Assembly (NCBI RefSeq): GCF_028683095.1
Contig: NZ_JAJUBC010000025.1
Location: 1 to 64,000, forward strand
Source of the DNA: Enterovibrio gelatinilyticus
GTDB taxonomy: Bacteria > Pseudomonadota > Gammaproteobacteria > Enterobacterales > Vibrionaceae
Direction of reading: 5' to 3'
Length of the DNA: 64,000 bases
The notes under the pieces are model-generated. The model had not been told where the DNA came from, did not search any database, and saw only the letters and a list, made by a program, of their open reading frames with translations. Shown here piece by piece: positions 38,367-46,214 of the stretch. Within the stretch, counting starts at the first letter, position 1, and every line of letters begins with the position of its first letter. Made by a program: the position numbers and the translations under genes.

Positions 38367-39467
38367 CTATCGCTTGTGACCAGTGTGGAGTTTGTTTTCT
38401 AGATAAATACTGTAACGAGACATACCGAAACAGAAAATCCAGAACACCAATGCCACAAACACATAGCTTTCCGTCGCGAAACCAAGCCAATTCGGGTCGG
38501 TATTCGCAGCCTGACCAATACCCAGAACGTCAAACATACCAATGATAAGGACGAGGCTGGTGTCTTTGAACAGACCAATAAAGGTGTTAACAATGGAAGG
38601 AATGGTGATTTTCAACGCCTGAGGCAGAATGATGAGTCCCATTTTCTTCCAGTAAGAGAGGCCGAGAGCGTCAGCCGCTTCATATTGGCCTTTAGGTATC
38701 GCCTGCAAACCACCACGAACCACCTCTGCCATATACGCTGCTGAGAACATGACCACACCGATCAATGCACGCACCAGTTTATTGGTTTCTGATTCGCCAG
38801 ACATAAATAGCGGCAGCATGACAGAAGCCATAAACAGGACAGTGATCAGCGGAACGCCACGCCATACTTCGATGTAAACAGTACATAGGCTGCGGATGAT
38901 CGGCATGTCAGAACGCCGACCCAATGCCAGCATTACACCAATCGGCAGTGATACGACAATCCCAACGATGGCGATGATCATAGTGATCAGCAGCCCGCCC
39001 CAAAGGTGTGTTTCCACTTTTGGTAAGCCAGCAACATCACCGAAGATCAAGAACACGGCCATTAACGGGAAAGCAATCAGGAACGTTAGAAGTATCCATC
39101 CGCGTTTTGGTGTGCGTTCATAGATCAAAAGACCCGTGAAAATGGCCAAAATTGCGTAGAAAAGCTGAGGACGCCAAAGCTCTTCTTGCGGATAGAAACC
39201 AAACATAAACTGATCGAAACGTACGTTGATAAATACCCAACACGCACCTTCTTTCGAACAATCCTCTCTGGATGTTCCGATCCAATCTGAATTGATGAAA
39301 GCCCAATCAACAACAGCCCATAACCCTTTAACGGCAAGAAAAGCCAGAATCAATGTCATGATGGAGTTGAGAGGGGACGAGAACAAGTTCTGACGCATCC
39401 AGCTAATCGGTCCTACCGTACTAGGCGGTGGCGGCAAATCTGGTTGAAACTCATGTTGTTTAGCCAT
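38367..39467 (-). CDS. aapM: General L-amino acid ABC importer permease AapM
   Basis: A 366-residue inner-membrane permease. The family EAA loop is EAADALGLSYWKKMGLIILPQALK, and the long N-terminal part before the core domain is typical of AapM. It begins 3 bases after aapQ ends, with GAGGT as ribosome site. Confidence 0.92.
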   Translation of the reverse strand: MAKQHEFQPDLPPPPSTVGPISWMRQNLFSSPLNSIMTLILAFLAVKGLWAVVDWAFINSDWIGTSREDCSKEGACWVFINVRFDQFMFGFYPQEELWRPQLFYAILAIFTGLLIYERTPKRGWILLTFLIAFPLMAVFLIFGDVAGLPKVETHLWGGLLITMIIAIVGIVVSLPIGVMLALGRRSDMPIIRSLCTVYIEVWRGVPLITVLFMASVMLPLFMSGESETNKLVRALIGVVMFSAAYMAEVVRGGLQAIPKGQYEAADALGLSYWKKMGLIILPQALKITIPSIVNTFIGLFKDTSLVLIIGMFDVLGIGQAANTDPNWLGFATESYVFVALVFWIFCFGMSRYSIYLENKLHTGHKR

Positions 39468-39470
39468 GGG

Positions 39471-40676
39471 TTACCTCTCTACCAGCGCGACTTTGGCGTT
39501 GTATATGTTCATTAATAACGCTGTTAACAAACTAAGCGTTAGGTATACACCCATTGTCATTGCAATAATTTCAATGGCTTGCCCTGTTTGGTTCAGCGTG
39601 GTACCAGCGAATACCGAGACCAAATCGGGGTAACCAATCGCCATTGCGAGAGACGAGTTTTTGGTTAAGTTCAAATATTGGCTCGTCAGAGGCGGAATGA
39701 TGATTCGCATGGCTTGTGGGATAACAACCAAACGAAGTGTTTTGTTTCGCGGTAAGCCCAATGCCATTGCCGCTTCTGTTTGACCATGGTTCACCGCATT
39801 AATACCAGAGCGAACAATCTCGGCGATAAACGATGCAGTGTATATAGACAGTGCAAGTGTTAGTGCCGCGAGTTCTGGGAGAATGGATATACCACCACGG
39901 AAGTTAAACCCTTTAAGCTCAGGGTATTCCAGCGATACTGGCATACCAGAGAAGAAGAATGCGAGTAAAGGCAAGCCGACAATAGCAGCGAGAGAAATCG
40001 CGAAAACTGGCGTTTGTTCGCCTGTTGCAATTTGCTTCTTCTTCGCAAAGCGGGCTAAACCAAAGCTGAAAACGACGGCCACAATAAGAGCAATAAGCAT
40101 CCATACTGATCCATCTTCGAACACGGGGCGAGTAACAAACAAGCCTCGTACGTTCAAGAAGAGGGAATCACCTATGCTGATACTCTGTCTCGGGGACGGG
40201 AGTGCTTGTAGTACTGCGAAATACCAGAAAAATATCTGAAGCAGAAGGGGGATATTTCGGAAGATCTCAATGTAAATTGCGGCGAAACGGCTCAATAACC
40301 AGTTTCTAGAAAGTCTCGCGATACCCACGAGAAAACCTAGGACAGTTGCCAATGCAATACCAAGTATAGAAACCAACGCAGTGTTCAATAGGCCAACGAA
40401 AAAGGTTCGACCATATGAGTAGGTTTCATCGTACTCAATCAGTGTTAATCCAATGCCAAAACCCGCTTCTTGGCTCATAAAGCCAAACCCTGTAGCAATA
40501 CCGCGTGCATCGAGATTTGTCAGTGCGTTGTTTACGATGTTGTAAACGAAAAACACCAAGGCACAAATTGCAACGGCTTGAAACACCACAGAGCGAAACG
40601 TTGGATTGTATATCAGACTTTGCTTCTTCTCAGGGCGAGTAGCCGATGAGCTAAGCGAATTCTCTTTAGATGCCAT
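39471..40676 (-). CDS. aapQ: General L-amino acid ABC importer permease AapQ
   Basis: A 401-residue inner-membrane permease with an extra N-terminal membrane region and the EAA loop TEAAMALGLPRNKTLRLVVIPQAMR. It pairs with AapM as a heterodimer. AAGGATAGAGG lies upstream. A hairpin separates it from aapJ. Confidence 0.92.
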   Translation of the reverse strand: MASKENSLSSSATRPEKKQSLIYNPTFRSVVFQAVAICALVFFVYNIVNNALTNLDARGIATGFGFMSQEAGFGIGLTLIEYDETYSYGRTFFVGLLNTALVSILGIALATVLGFLVGIARLSRNWLLSRFAAIYIEIFRNIPLLLQIFFWYFAVLQALPSPRQSISIGDSLFLNVRGLFVTRPVFEDGSVWMLIALIVAVVFSFGLARFAKKKQIATGEQTPVFAISLAAIVGLPLLAFFFSGMPVSLEYPELKGFNFRGGISILPELAALTLALSIYTASFIAEIVRSGINAVNHGQTEAAMALGLPRNKTLRLVVIPQAMRIIIPPLTSQYLNLTKNSSLAMAIGYPDLVSVFAGTTLNQTGQAIEIIAMTMGVYLTLSLLTALLMNIYNAKVALVER

Positions 40677-40704
40677 ACAGCCGCACCTCTATCCTTTCAC
40701 GTTA

Positions 40705-40732
40705 AAATAAGGGGCACAGAGTTGTGCCCCAC
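40705..40732 (-). promoter_or_regulatory. Hairpin between aapJ and aapQ
   Basis: A perfect 8-bp stem GGGGCACA/TGTGCCCC (40711-40730) with a 4-base loop, followed on the minus strand by TTATTTTAAC. Such hairpins after a binding-protein gene protect its mRNA or attenuate the permease genes. Confidence 0.65.
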
Positions 40733-40758
40733 AAGTGCTATACGTAAAAACGAATAGA

Positions 40759-41787
40759 TTAGCGGATAGGTGGCGCGTACATGATGCCGCCGTCATTCCA
40801 TAGCGCGTTCACGCCACGTTGAATGTTAAGCGGAGAGTCTGTACCAACAGTGCGTTGGAAGCTCTCATCGTAGTTGCCAACTTGCTTGATAACTTGGTAA
40901 CCCCAATCATCGTTCAAGCCAAGACCTTTACCTTTAGGACCGTCCAGACCAAGAATACGACGAATGTTTGGATCTTTTGATTTCAGCATTTCGTCAACGT
41001 TAGCTGAAGTGATGTTGAACTCTTCACCATTGATCATGGTATTCAACGTCCACTTAGCGATGTTGAACCAGTTGTCATCACCTTGACGAACAACAGGGCC
41101 TAGAGGCTCTTTAGAAATGATTTCAGGCAGAACTTCCGCGCTGTTTGGATCAGCCAACTTAATACGTGAAGCGTACAGACCTGATTGGTCAGTCGTTAGC
41201 GTGTCACAACGGCCAGATTCAAAGCCTTTAACGGTTGCATCATATGTATCGTAAACGACGGGCTTGAACGACATCGCGTTCGAGCGGAAGTAATCAGAAA
41301 GGTTAAGTTCAGTCGTTGTACCTGATTGAACACAAACTGATGCGCCATCAAGCTCAAGTGCGCTGTTCACACCCAAGTCTTTCTTCACCATGAAGCCTTG
41401 ACCATCGTAGTAGTTAACGCCCACGAAGTTCAGACCCAGAGTACCGTCACGCTGTAGTGTCCACGTCGTGTTACGTGAAAGTACATCGATTTCACCAGAT
41501 TGAAGTGCAGTGAAACGTTCTTTCGCTGTTAGAGGAACGTACTTCACTTTGCTTTTGTCACCGAGCACTGCCGCGGCCATAGCCTGACAAAACTCGACAT
41601 CAATACCTTCCCATTGACCTTCTGCGTTTGGGTTAGAAAAGCCAGGAAGACCGGTGCTGACACCACAACTTAGTACGCCTGCCTTTTTGACTTTATCTAG
41701 AGTGCTTTGACCTTCTGCGCTAGCAGTGCCGGAGAAAAGCAGTGCTGAGATAACTGCAAGTCCAAATGTCGACTTTTTGGAAACCAT
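40759..41787 (-). CDS. aapJ: General L-amino acid ABC importer binding protein AapJ
   Basis: A 342-residue periplasmic protein with a signal peptide (MVSKKSTFGLAVISALLFSG). The mature part includes KVKKAGVLSCGVSTGLPGFS and is family SBP_bac_3. Its C-terminal LNIQRGVNALWNDGGIMYAPPIR is a strong mark of AapJ. The start is ATG 41787, with AAGGA upstream, rather than the TTG three codons before. Confidence 0.93.
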   Translation of the reverse strand: MVSKKSTFGLAVISALLFSGTASAEGQSTLDKVKKAGVLSCGVSTGLPGFSNPNAEGQWEGIDVEFCQAMAAAVLGDKSKVKYVPLTAKERFTALQSGEIDVLSRNTTWTLQRDGTLGLNFVGVNYYDGQGFMVKKDLGVNSALELDGASVCVQSGTTTELNLSDYFRSNAMSFKPVVYDTYDATVKGFESGRCDTLTTDQSGLYASRIKLADPNSAEVLPEIISKEPLGPVVRQGDDNWFNIAKWTLNTMINGEEFNITSANVDEMLKSKDPNIRRILGLDGPKGKGLGLNDDWGYQVIKQVGNYDESFQRTVGTDSPLNIQRGVNALWNDGGIMYAPPIR

Positions 41788-42341
41788 ACCTATCAATCCT
41801 TTTTTGGTTATAACTGGTTGTTACTCATGGACAAGGTTCAAGAGAGGCAAGTAGCCAAAAAATGATGAGAACCTTGTAAAACCACGGCAAGTTAAAAATT
41901 AACACGCGGTTAACATCCACAGTATAGGAGCAGTTAGCTTGGCTGCAAATCGAACAAGTAAGAGGTGTGACCCATGCAATGATCTTGGCGAAATTGTTTG
42001 TTTTTTTGATCGAAAGTGTGAACAAGTCATTAGTGTAACACGTTGTTTTTACTTTATTCATTGGTCTATGTGTCCCATGAATATGCAACCTGCCGCTACA
42101 TTGACAATTCCCCTGAGTTTCTGTGAGTTTCCTTGTTGACTAGAATATTATGTTGGTCTTGATGAGATGTTTATGCATTTCAGCAAAAAACCAACTGTTC
42201 ATTTGTGACTAGGTGGTTGAATGCAGACCCCATTCTGTATGCGATATGCGCATGGTGGCGCAAAAACACCCATTCAAACAAAAATGCATAATTAGTGGGT
42301 TTACAAACCCAACGTCGAACATTACTATACGCACCACTCAC
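41788..42341. other. Intergenic region upstream of aapJ and tRNA-Ser
   Basis: About 550 bp without a supported gene. It holds the aapJ promoter region and the tRNA promoter. A short palindrome GGGTTTACAAACCC at 42297-42310 overlaps the -35 of the tRNA promoter. Confidence 0.55.
42300..42328 (+). promoter_or_regulatory. Probable sigma-70 promoter of tRNA-Ser
   Basis: TTTACA at 42300-42305 and TACTAT at 42323-42328, separated by 17 bases, with the mature tRNA starting 14 bases later. Confidence 0.55.
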
Positions 42342-42432
42342 GGAGAGATGGCTGAGTGGTTTAAAGCACCGGTCTTGAAAACCGGCGTGGGTTTATAGCC
42401 CACCTAGGGTTCAAATCCCTATCTCTCCGCCA
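42342..42432 (+). tRNA. tRNA-Ser (anticodon UGA)
   Basis: A 91-nt class II tRNA including an encoded CCA. The acceptor stem GGAGAGAT pairs with ATCTCTCC. The anticodon stem CCGGT/ACCGG surrounds the loop CTTGAAA, giving anticodon TGA at 42376-42378. A long variable arm (GTGGGTTTATAGCCCAC) confirms serine. The T-arm loop is GGTTCAAATCC. An accessory region begins just downstream. Confidence 0.97.
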
Positions 42433-42437
42433 AATTA

Positions 42438-42478
42438 GAAAAGGCCGCTGTTCTTGCGAAAGATACAGCGGCCTTTTT
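42438..42478 (+). terminator. Terminator of tRNA-Ser
   Basis: A perfect 12-bp stem (AAAGGCCGCTGT, 42440-42451, with 42465-42476) followed by TTTTT. Confidence 0.88.
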
Positions 42479-42523
42479 GCATTCTAGCGATGGTGATTTT
42501 ATCTCGGGGTTTGAAAATCCCAC

Positions 42524-42563
42524 CATGCCATGCCATGCCATGCCATGCCATGCCATGCCATGC
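42524..42563 (+). repeat. Pentanucleotide repeat (CATGC)8
   Basis: Eight uninterrupted copies of CATGC, 47 bases after the tRNA terminator. The tract is a simple sequence repeat prone to slippage and lies outside any supported gene. Confidence 0.92.
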
Positions 42564-43126
42564 TCTGGGTCTGCAAACGAGTGAATCATGCCTGTGCGGG
42601 TTTTCTTCACGGTAAACTCTTACCTCCGTGGTCAGTGTAACTCGTCATACTGACTTCTCGCTTTATCATCCTCCTCTTTATTATTGGTAGCGGCTTCGAA
42701 ACGTTATGGCTATGCACGCCTTTGGAACAGTACCCGAAAGGGCATGTTGAAAACGGGTAGGGTGCAAGGCTGTTGTACCCGTTAAGCGGAAACCCATTCA
42801 TTTAACGCTATGGGCACAGTGCATAGTGGGGGAGTTGGAAATGGTTAAAATCTAGCTCGTTTATGCCCCATTCTTTGTTGGAGAAAGTCAAGTCAATCAG
42901 CCTCATCTAAAGAGTTTTCGATAGAATTCCTAATGCGAAACGTGAGGTGTGTGGAAATGTCTCATTTTGTTGTATTTTCTCGTTCTCTCTTTTGATGCCC
43001 ACCATGATATCCTATTAAAAACATGAGTTTATGCTAATGATCGGTGTTCATTGGATGTATGAAAAGCCAAAAATGGGGTATTTAAATACCGCATTTGGGA
43101 GCTAATAATATGATTCAGGAGTAAGT

Positions 43127-43804
43127 ATGGAAGATTTTCCTCAAAGTAAAGAATGGAAGGACTACGGGCATGCTGGGATAAAAGCTACGCTCAATGTTAT
43201 ACCATTAGCTGGCGGTGCTTTGGCTACGTTATTTGAAACAGTCTTTTCAGCACCAATAGATAAACGTAAAGAAAATTGGCTTATTTTATTAGCGAGTACA
43301 GTTGATGAGCTTTGTGAAAGGGTTGAAGATCTGACACCAGAAAAGCTTTCTGAGCACGATGCTTTTATATCTGCATATCTTCAAGCTTCAAACATCGCAG
43401 TCCGAACTCATCAAGAAGAGAAAATTAAAGCGTTAAATAATGCTGTTAAAAATACAGTATTAATTGACGAAATAGATGAGACCTTAAAGTTAATGTTCAT
43501 TCGGTTCATCGATGAAATGACGCCACTTCACTTTCGTATTCTGCACTTCTTAGCAACTCCAGAACATTACATTCAGAAATTGAATTCAAATCCTAATAGT
43601 TATACTCACTGGGGAGATTTACGTAATGTGTGGAAAAATACCTATACTGACATTAGCTCAAATGACCCTATTGTTGATTTGATAATTTCTGATTTAAATA
43701 GATTTGGTATGGTTCGGATTAAACAGTTTCATGAAGCACGGCTAGGCTCGGAAGGTACTTCACTAGGGAGAAAATTTATCGATTTTATCGAGCTTGAATC
43801 ATAA
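43127..43804 (+). CDS. Hypothetical protein, defence-island-like
   Basis: A 225-residue mostly helical protein. I do not recognise a named family with certainty. The N-terminal part (IPLAGGALATLFETVFSAPI, residues about 26-45) is hydrophobic and Gly-rich, followed by DKRKENWLILLASTVDELCE and FISAYLQASNIAVRTHQEEK; this order resembles uncharacterised proteins I associate with defence islands. The C-terminal half may form a winged helix (LIISDLNRFGMVRIKQF). It is AT-rich and first of five same-strand genes after the tRNA. Function unknown. Confidence 0.65.
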   Translation: MEDFPQSKEWKDYGHAGIKATLNVIPLAGGALATLFETVFSAPIDKRKENWLILLASTVDELCERVEDLTPEKLSEHDAFISAYLQASNIAVRTHQEEKIKALNNAVKNTVLIDEIDETLKLMFIRFIDEMTPLHFRILHFLATPEHYIQKLNSNPNSYTHWGDLRNVWKNTYTDISSNDPIVDLIISDLNRFGMVRIKQFHEARLGSEGTSLGRKFIDFIELES

Positions 43805-43892
43805 TAAAGGCCTCAAGGTAGACATCCAATGTGCGGTGTTTTTACTATGTATTGGTTTCCCATTGAGCAAGTATTATGTGTAAGGAGAGATT

Positions 43893-44276
43893 TTGAATTC
43901 AGAAATTTTAACAATTGATGAGTTAATGGAGCGGGCTGGTAAAGATATTGAAAGGAAGTTAGTGTACTGTATTCCTATTTTTATCTTGGCAGTAATAACG
44001 CCTATTCTAGCTTGGTATTCATTCGTTATCCCTGAAACAGAAGAACCTGCAATATGGTTTCAGAGAAGTGGCTCGCTGACGGTCTTGTTTGCTGTTTGGA
44101 TGGAATATAATTTGATGAAGGTGAATGAACACGTGTTCCCATCAGGCCATACTTTTAGCCAACAAGCAGCGCTGGCTAAAAAATATCAACCAATCTTCAA
44201 GGTAGCCCAATATATGGCTGTTTTATTGGCTATTATGGGTACTGTCATTTGGGGATATGGTGACTTGTTCAAGTAA
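43893..44276 (+). CDS. Hypothetical three-helix membrane protein
   Basis: A 127-residue protein with hydrophobic segments at about 24-44, 61-76 and 106-121. The start is TTG, supported by AAGGAG 6 bases upstream. No known family. It follows the preceding gene by 88 bases on the same strand and could be cotranscribed with it. Confidence 0.6.
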   Translation: MNSEILTIDELMERAGKDIERKLVYCIPIFILAVITPILAWYSFVIPETEEPAIWFQRSGSLTVLFAVWMEYNLMKVNEHVFPSGHTFSQQAALAKKYQPIFKVAQYMAVLLAIMGTVIWGYGDLFK

Positions 44277-44442
44277 ACAAATATCAACTAGTGCTTTAAG
44301 ACGGATTCGTAACGCATGACATTTTCACCATGCATTGACTTTATTAATTTAGGTGGCTTTCGGAAACATTACATTACCAACTTAATGACATCCTACCTAG
44401 TTAACCATCTAATAATTGATCCAATAGAAAATAATGGATTTA

Positions 44443-44721
44443 TATGCAAATAGATAATTTTTTATTAGCCATTGCAACTTTTTCTCAGTGGCTCAGTTAA
44501 CGTGTGTAATAACTGTTCCAAACTACAATAAGAGGCTAAATTCACATTTTCTGAAGTGCTACTTCATTACAGGGTTCATCATGTTTTTTGCAACTTTTTT
44601 GGGAGCCAATGATGAACAACTAGTAGAGCAGGCGCAAAGTGATTTGATTATGTACTGGGGCTTTCTGTTTTTTGTTCATATGTTTAATAGCTACTTGGCA
44701 GATAAGATAGAATCAACATAG
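44443..44721 (+). pseudogene. Small membrane protein gene, possibly frameshifted
   Basis: The clear coding part is 44488-44721 (77 codons from GTG; hydrophobic segment FITGFIMFFATFLGA, then LIMYWGFLFFVHMFNSYLAD). It lacks a ribosome site. In another frame a plausible N-terminus starts at ATG 44443 (MQIDNFLLAIATFSQWLS) and stops after 18 codons, overlapping the larger frame. One indel near 44485-44495 would join them into a two-helix protein. It may instead be an intact gene from the GTG. Function unknown. Confidence 0.35.
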
Positions 44722-45132
44722 GAATAAGTATCGCGCAGTCTGCACTTTATTTGGTTGTTGAACAAGCCTGTTGCTATTTTATCAAATAAACTGCTTGCAC
44801 AAAAACAGCAATGATGTCTGTCCTCCACTGGTTGACAGACGACGCAGCGATATGGTTCATCATTAGACAATTACAATCCATTCTTTGCCAAATCTCAGCT
44901 TATGTGAAAATTGTGACATAGAACCATTACTCTAACTCACTTCTGTCCCTGCTCATGTCGAACCAATCTATTCAGCACTTTTTAGTGCGACTAAAATTTA
45001 AGTAATTGTTGATGACTTTATACTGACAATACGATGAATGAAATATTTGGTGAATGCGAGCGAGTTCAATAAAAAAATTACAACTTCATAATTCACAGGG
45101 TCATAATTAAGAAGTTTAACTAAGGGTCTCTT
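44722..45132. other. Intergenic region, about 410 bp, AT-rich
   Basis: No supported gene. At 44936-44961 it carries AACTCACTTCTGTCC followed by CTCATGTC, a divergent copy of part of the repeat found at 45930 and 49203. Confidence 0.5.
44936..44961 (+). repeat. Dispersed repeat, partial copy A
   Basis: AACTCACTTCTGTCC then CTCATGTC, matching copy B at 45930-45956 with few differences. Confidence 0.5.
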
Positions 45133-45828
45133 ATGAAATTTCTTCATGTTGTTCGTGGTGATTTCTCCGGCGAAAAATTTGAGCTAAAAAAGAACATGCT
45201 TCAGAGTGGATTTTACAATATTAAGTTAATCCCAATCCCTGAAATTGTTAGCTTTACTAAATTAGACTCGGAGTCAACAGAAAAAACTCTCTATGTGGAA
45301 ATAATGCTTTTCAACGGGAGAGGGTTTGTAGCTTCAATGGTTCCAAAGACATACAAAGCCTGCTATGAAGCGTTTGAGAGAATGGGAAATAACCCAAGCG
45401 AAGTGTTAGTGCCTATTATAAGAAAGTCAAAGTCCAATATTATTTATACTGCTATAGGATCTATATTTATTTTGAGTATTTTAGGTGGCGGACAACCTAA
45501 GAGAGAATTACTGCTATCCGAAAAAGCCATGCTATGTAAAGCGTACATTGGCCAGTTATTTAGTAAACCCATAAATATTATTGATAATTATAAGAATCAA
45601 GACGGGTTAGTATATGTAAGGTATATCCGACCCTCTGATTATACAGCGTGGAGTTATGTTTGCGATGTTTCCAGTGGGAACATGTTATGGGCTGCATGGC
45701 AAGTCGACACACAAGAGTGGGGTCGATGGCGCTTTGAAGATGAAGTTAAACTAAATTACAACAAAGAGGGAAATAAGGTTAATTTCAAGATGGTCGACAC
45801 AGGAAAGTTAGTAGAGGTGAAACTCTAG
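45133..45828 (+). CDS. Hypothetical protein with one membrane helix
   Basis: A 231-residue protein that I do not recognise. The N-terminal domain (1-95) is soluble with beta-strand character; a single hydrophobic helix lies at about 99-115 (NIIYTAIGSIFILSILGG); the C-terminal domain (120-231) has Trp-rich strands (AWSYVCDVSSGNMLWAAWQ). This suggests an inner-membrane anchored protein with domains on both sides. It precedes the caspase-like gene by 386 bp on the same strand; a functional link is speculative. Confidence 0.6.
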   Translation: MKFLHVVRGDFSGEKFELKKNMLQSGFYNIKLIPIPEIVSFTKLDSESTEKTLYVEIMLFNGRGFVASMVPKTYKACYEAFERMGNNPSEVLVPIIRKSKSNIIYTAIGSIFILSILGGGQPKRELLLSEKAMLCKAYIGQLFSKPINIIDNYKNQDGLVYVRYIRPSDYTAWSYVCDVSSGNMLWAAWQVDTQEWGRWRFEDEVKLNYNKEGNKVNFKMVDTGKLVEVKL

Positions 45829-46214
45829 AAATCATCTTATTACGGATTTTAAATTATTAAAACATGATCGGTCTACTTAGCTTTCCCCTATCTGAAGTTA
45901 TCCGAAGTTGACGACTGTGTGTAAATGTGCCAACTCACTTTTGTCCAAACTCGTGTCAGGCCGATCTTTTCTGGCACGTTTATGCCCCATACCTTGTTAG
46001 TGCTTTAACTCACTCAGATCCTGTTAATGCGCGTTTACCTTACCACAAGTTATCTCAATTAGATTTCAGTGTGTATTCTAACCTCTCAATGTGGTTACTA
46101 ATCTATTGATTAAAAATAGAAGTTATAGGATAGAGGCTGCATTGTATGGTAATTTAGTATGGCCGTGTAGAAAGCGTTGGGCTTAGGTAAGTAAACAATA
46201 AGAAAGGGGTAGCT
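45829..46214. other. Intergenic region with dispersed repeat copy B
   Basis: No supported gene. It contains the longest intact copy of the dispersed repeat and the ribosome site of the caspase-like gene. Confidence 0.5.
45871..46000 (+). repeat. Dispersed repeat, copy B
   Basis: Three recognisable blocks: GTCTACTTAGCTTTCCC to GTTATCCGAAG (45871-45907), AACTCACTTTTGTCC (45932-45946) and CGTTTATGCCCCATACC (45977-45993). Block 1 matches, with 5 differences in 37, the copy that the insertion sequence interrupts; block 2 recurs at 44936 and 49204; block 3 recurs at 42857. Confidence 0.65.

Larger units (their letters stand above)
42433..43126. other. Noncoding left edge of the accessory region
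   Basis: About 690 bp. It holds the tRNA terminator, the CATGC repeat tract, a short open frame 42641-42757 (reading ...FETLWLCTPLEQYPKGH..., no start codon, perhaps a gene remnant) and, at 42857-42881, a copy of the string CGTTTATGCCCCAT that recurs at 45977. No complete gene is supported. Confidence 0.5.

Noticed and set aside
42409-42432. tRNA-Ser 3' end as an attachment site with a downstream direct repeat
   Set aside because: I found no second copy of the tRNA 3' end between 42433 and 49318 and no integrase gene, so an integrative island cannot be claimed.
42419-42610. Minus-strand frame with a repeated MAWHG pattern
   Set aside because: It is the translation of the CATGC tract and runs into the tRNA terminator; there is no ribosome site.
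45930-46000. Dispersed repeats as integron attC (VCR-like) sites
   Set aside because: The genes are one-directional as in a cassette array, but the repeats lack the paired RYYYAAC/GTTRRRY ends and the imperfect palindrome of attC, and no integron integrase is present. Kept only as an unexplained repeat family.
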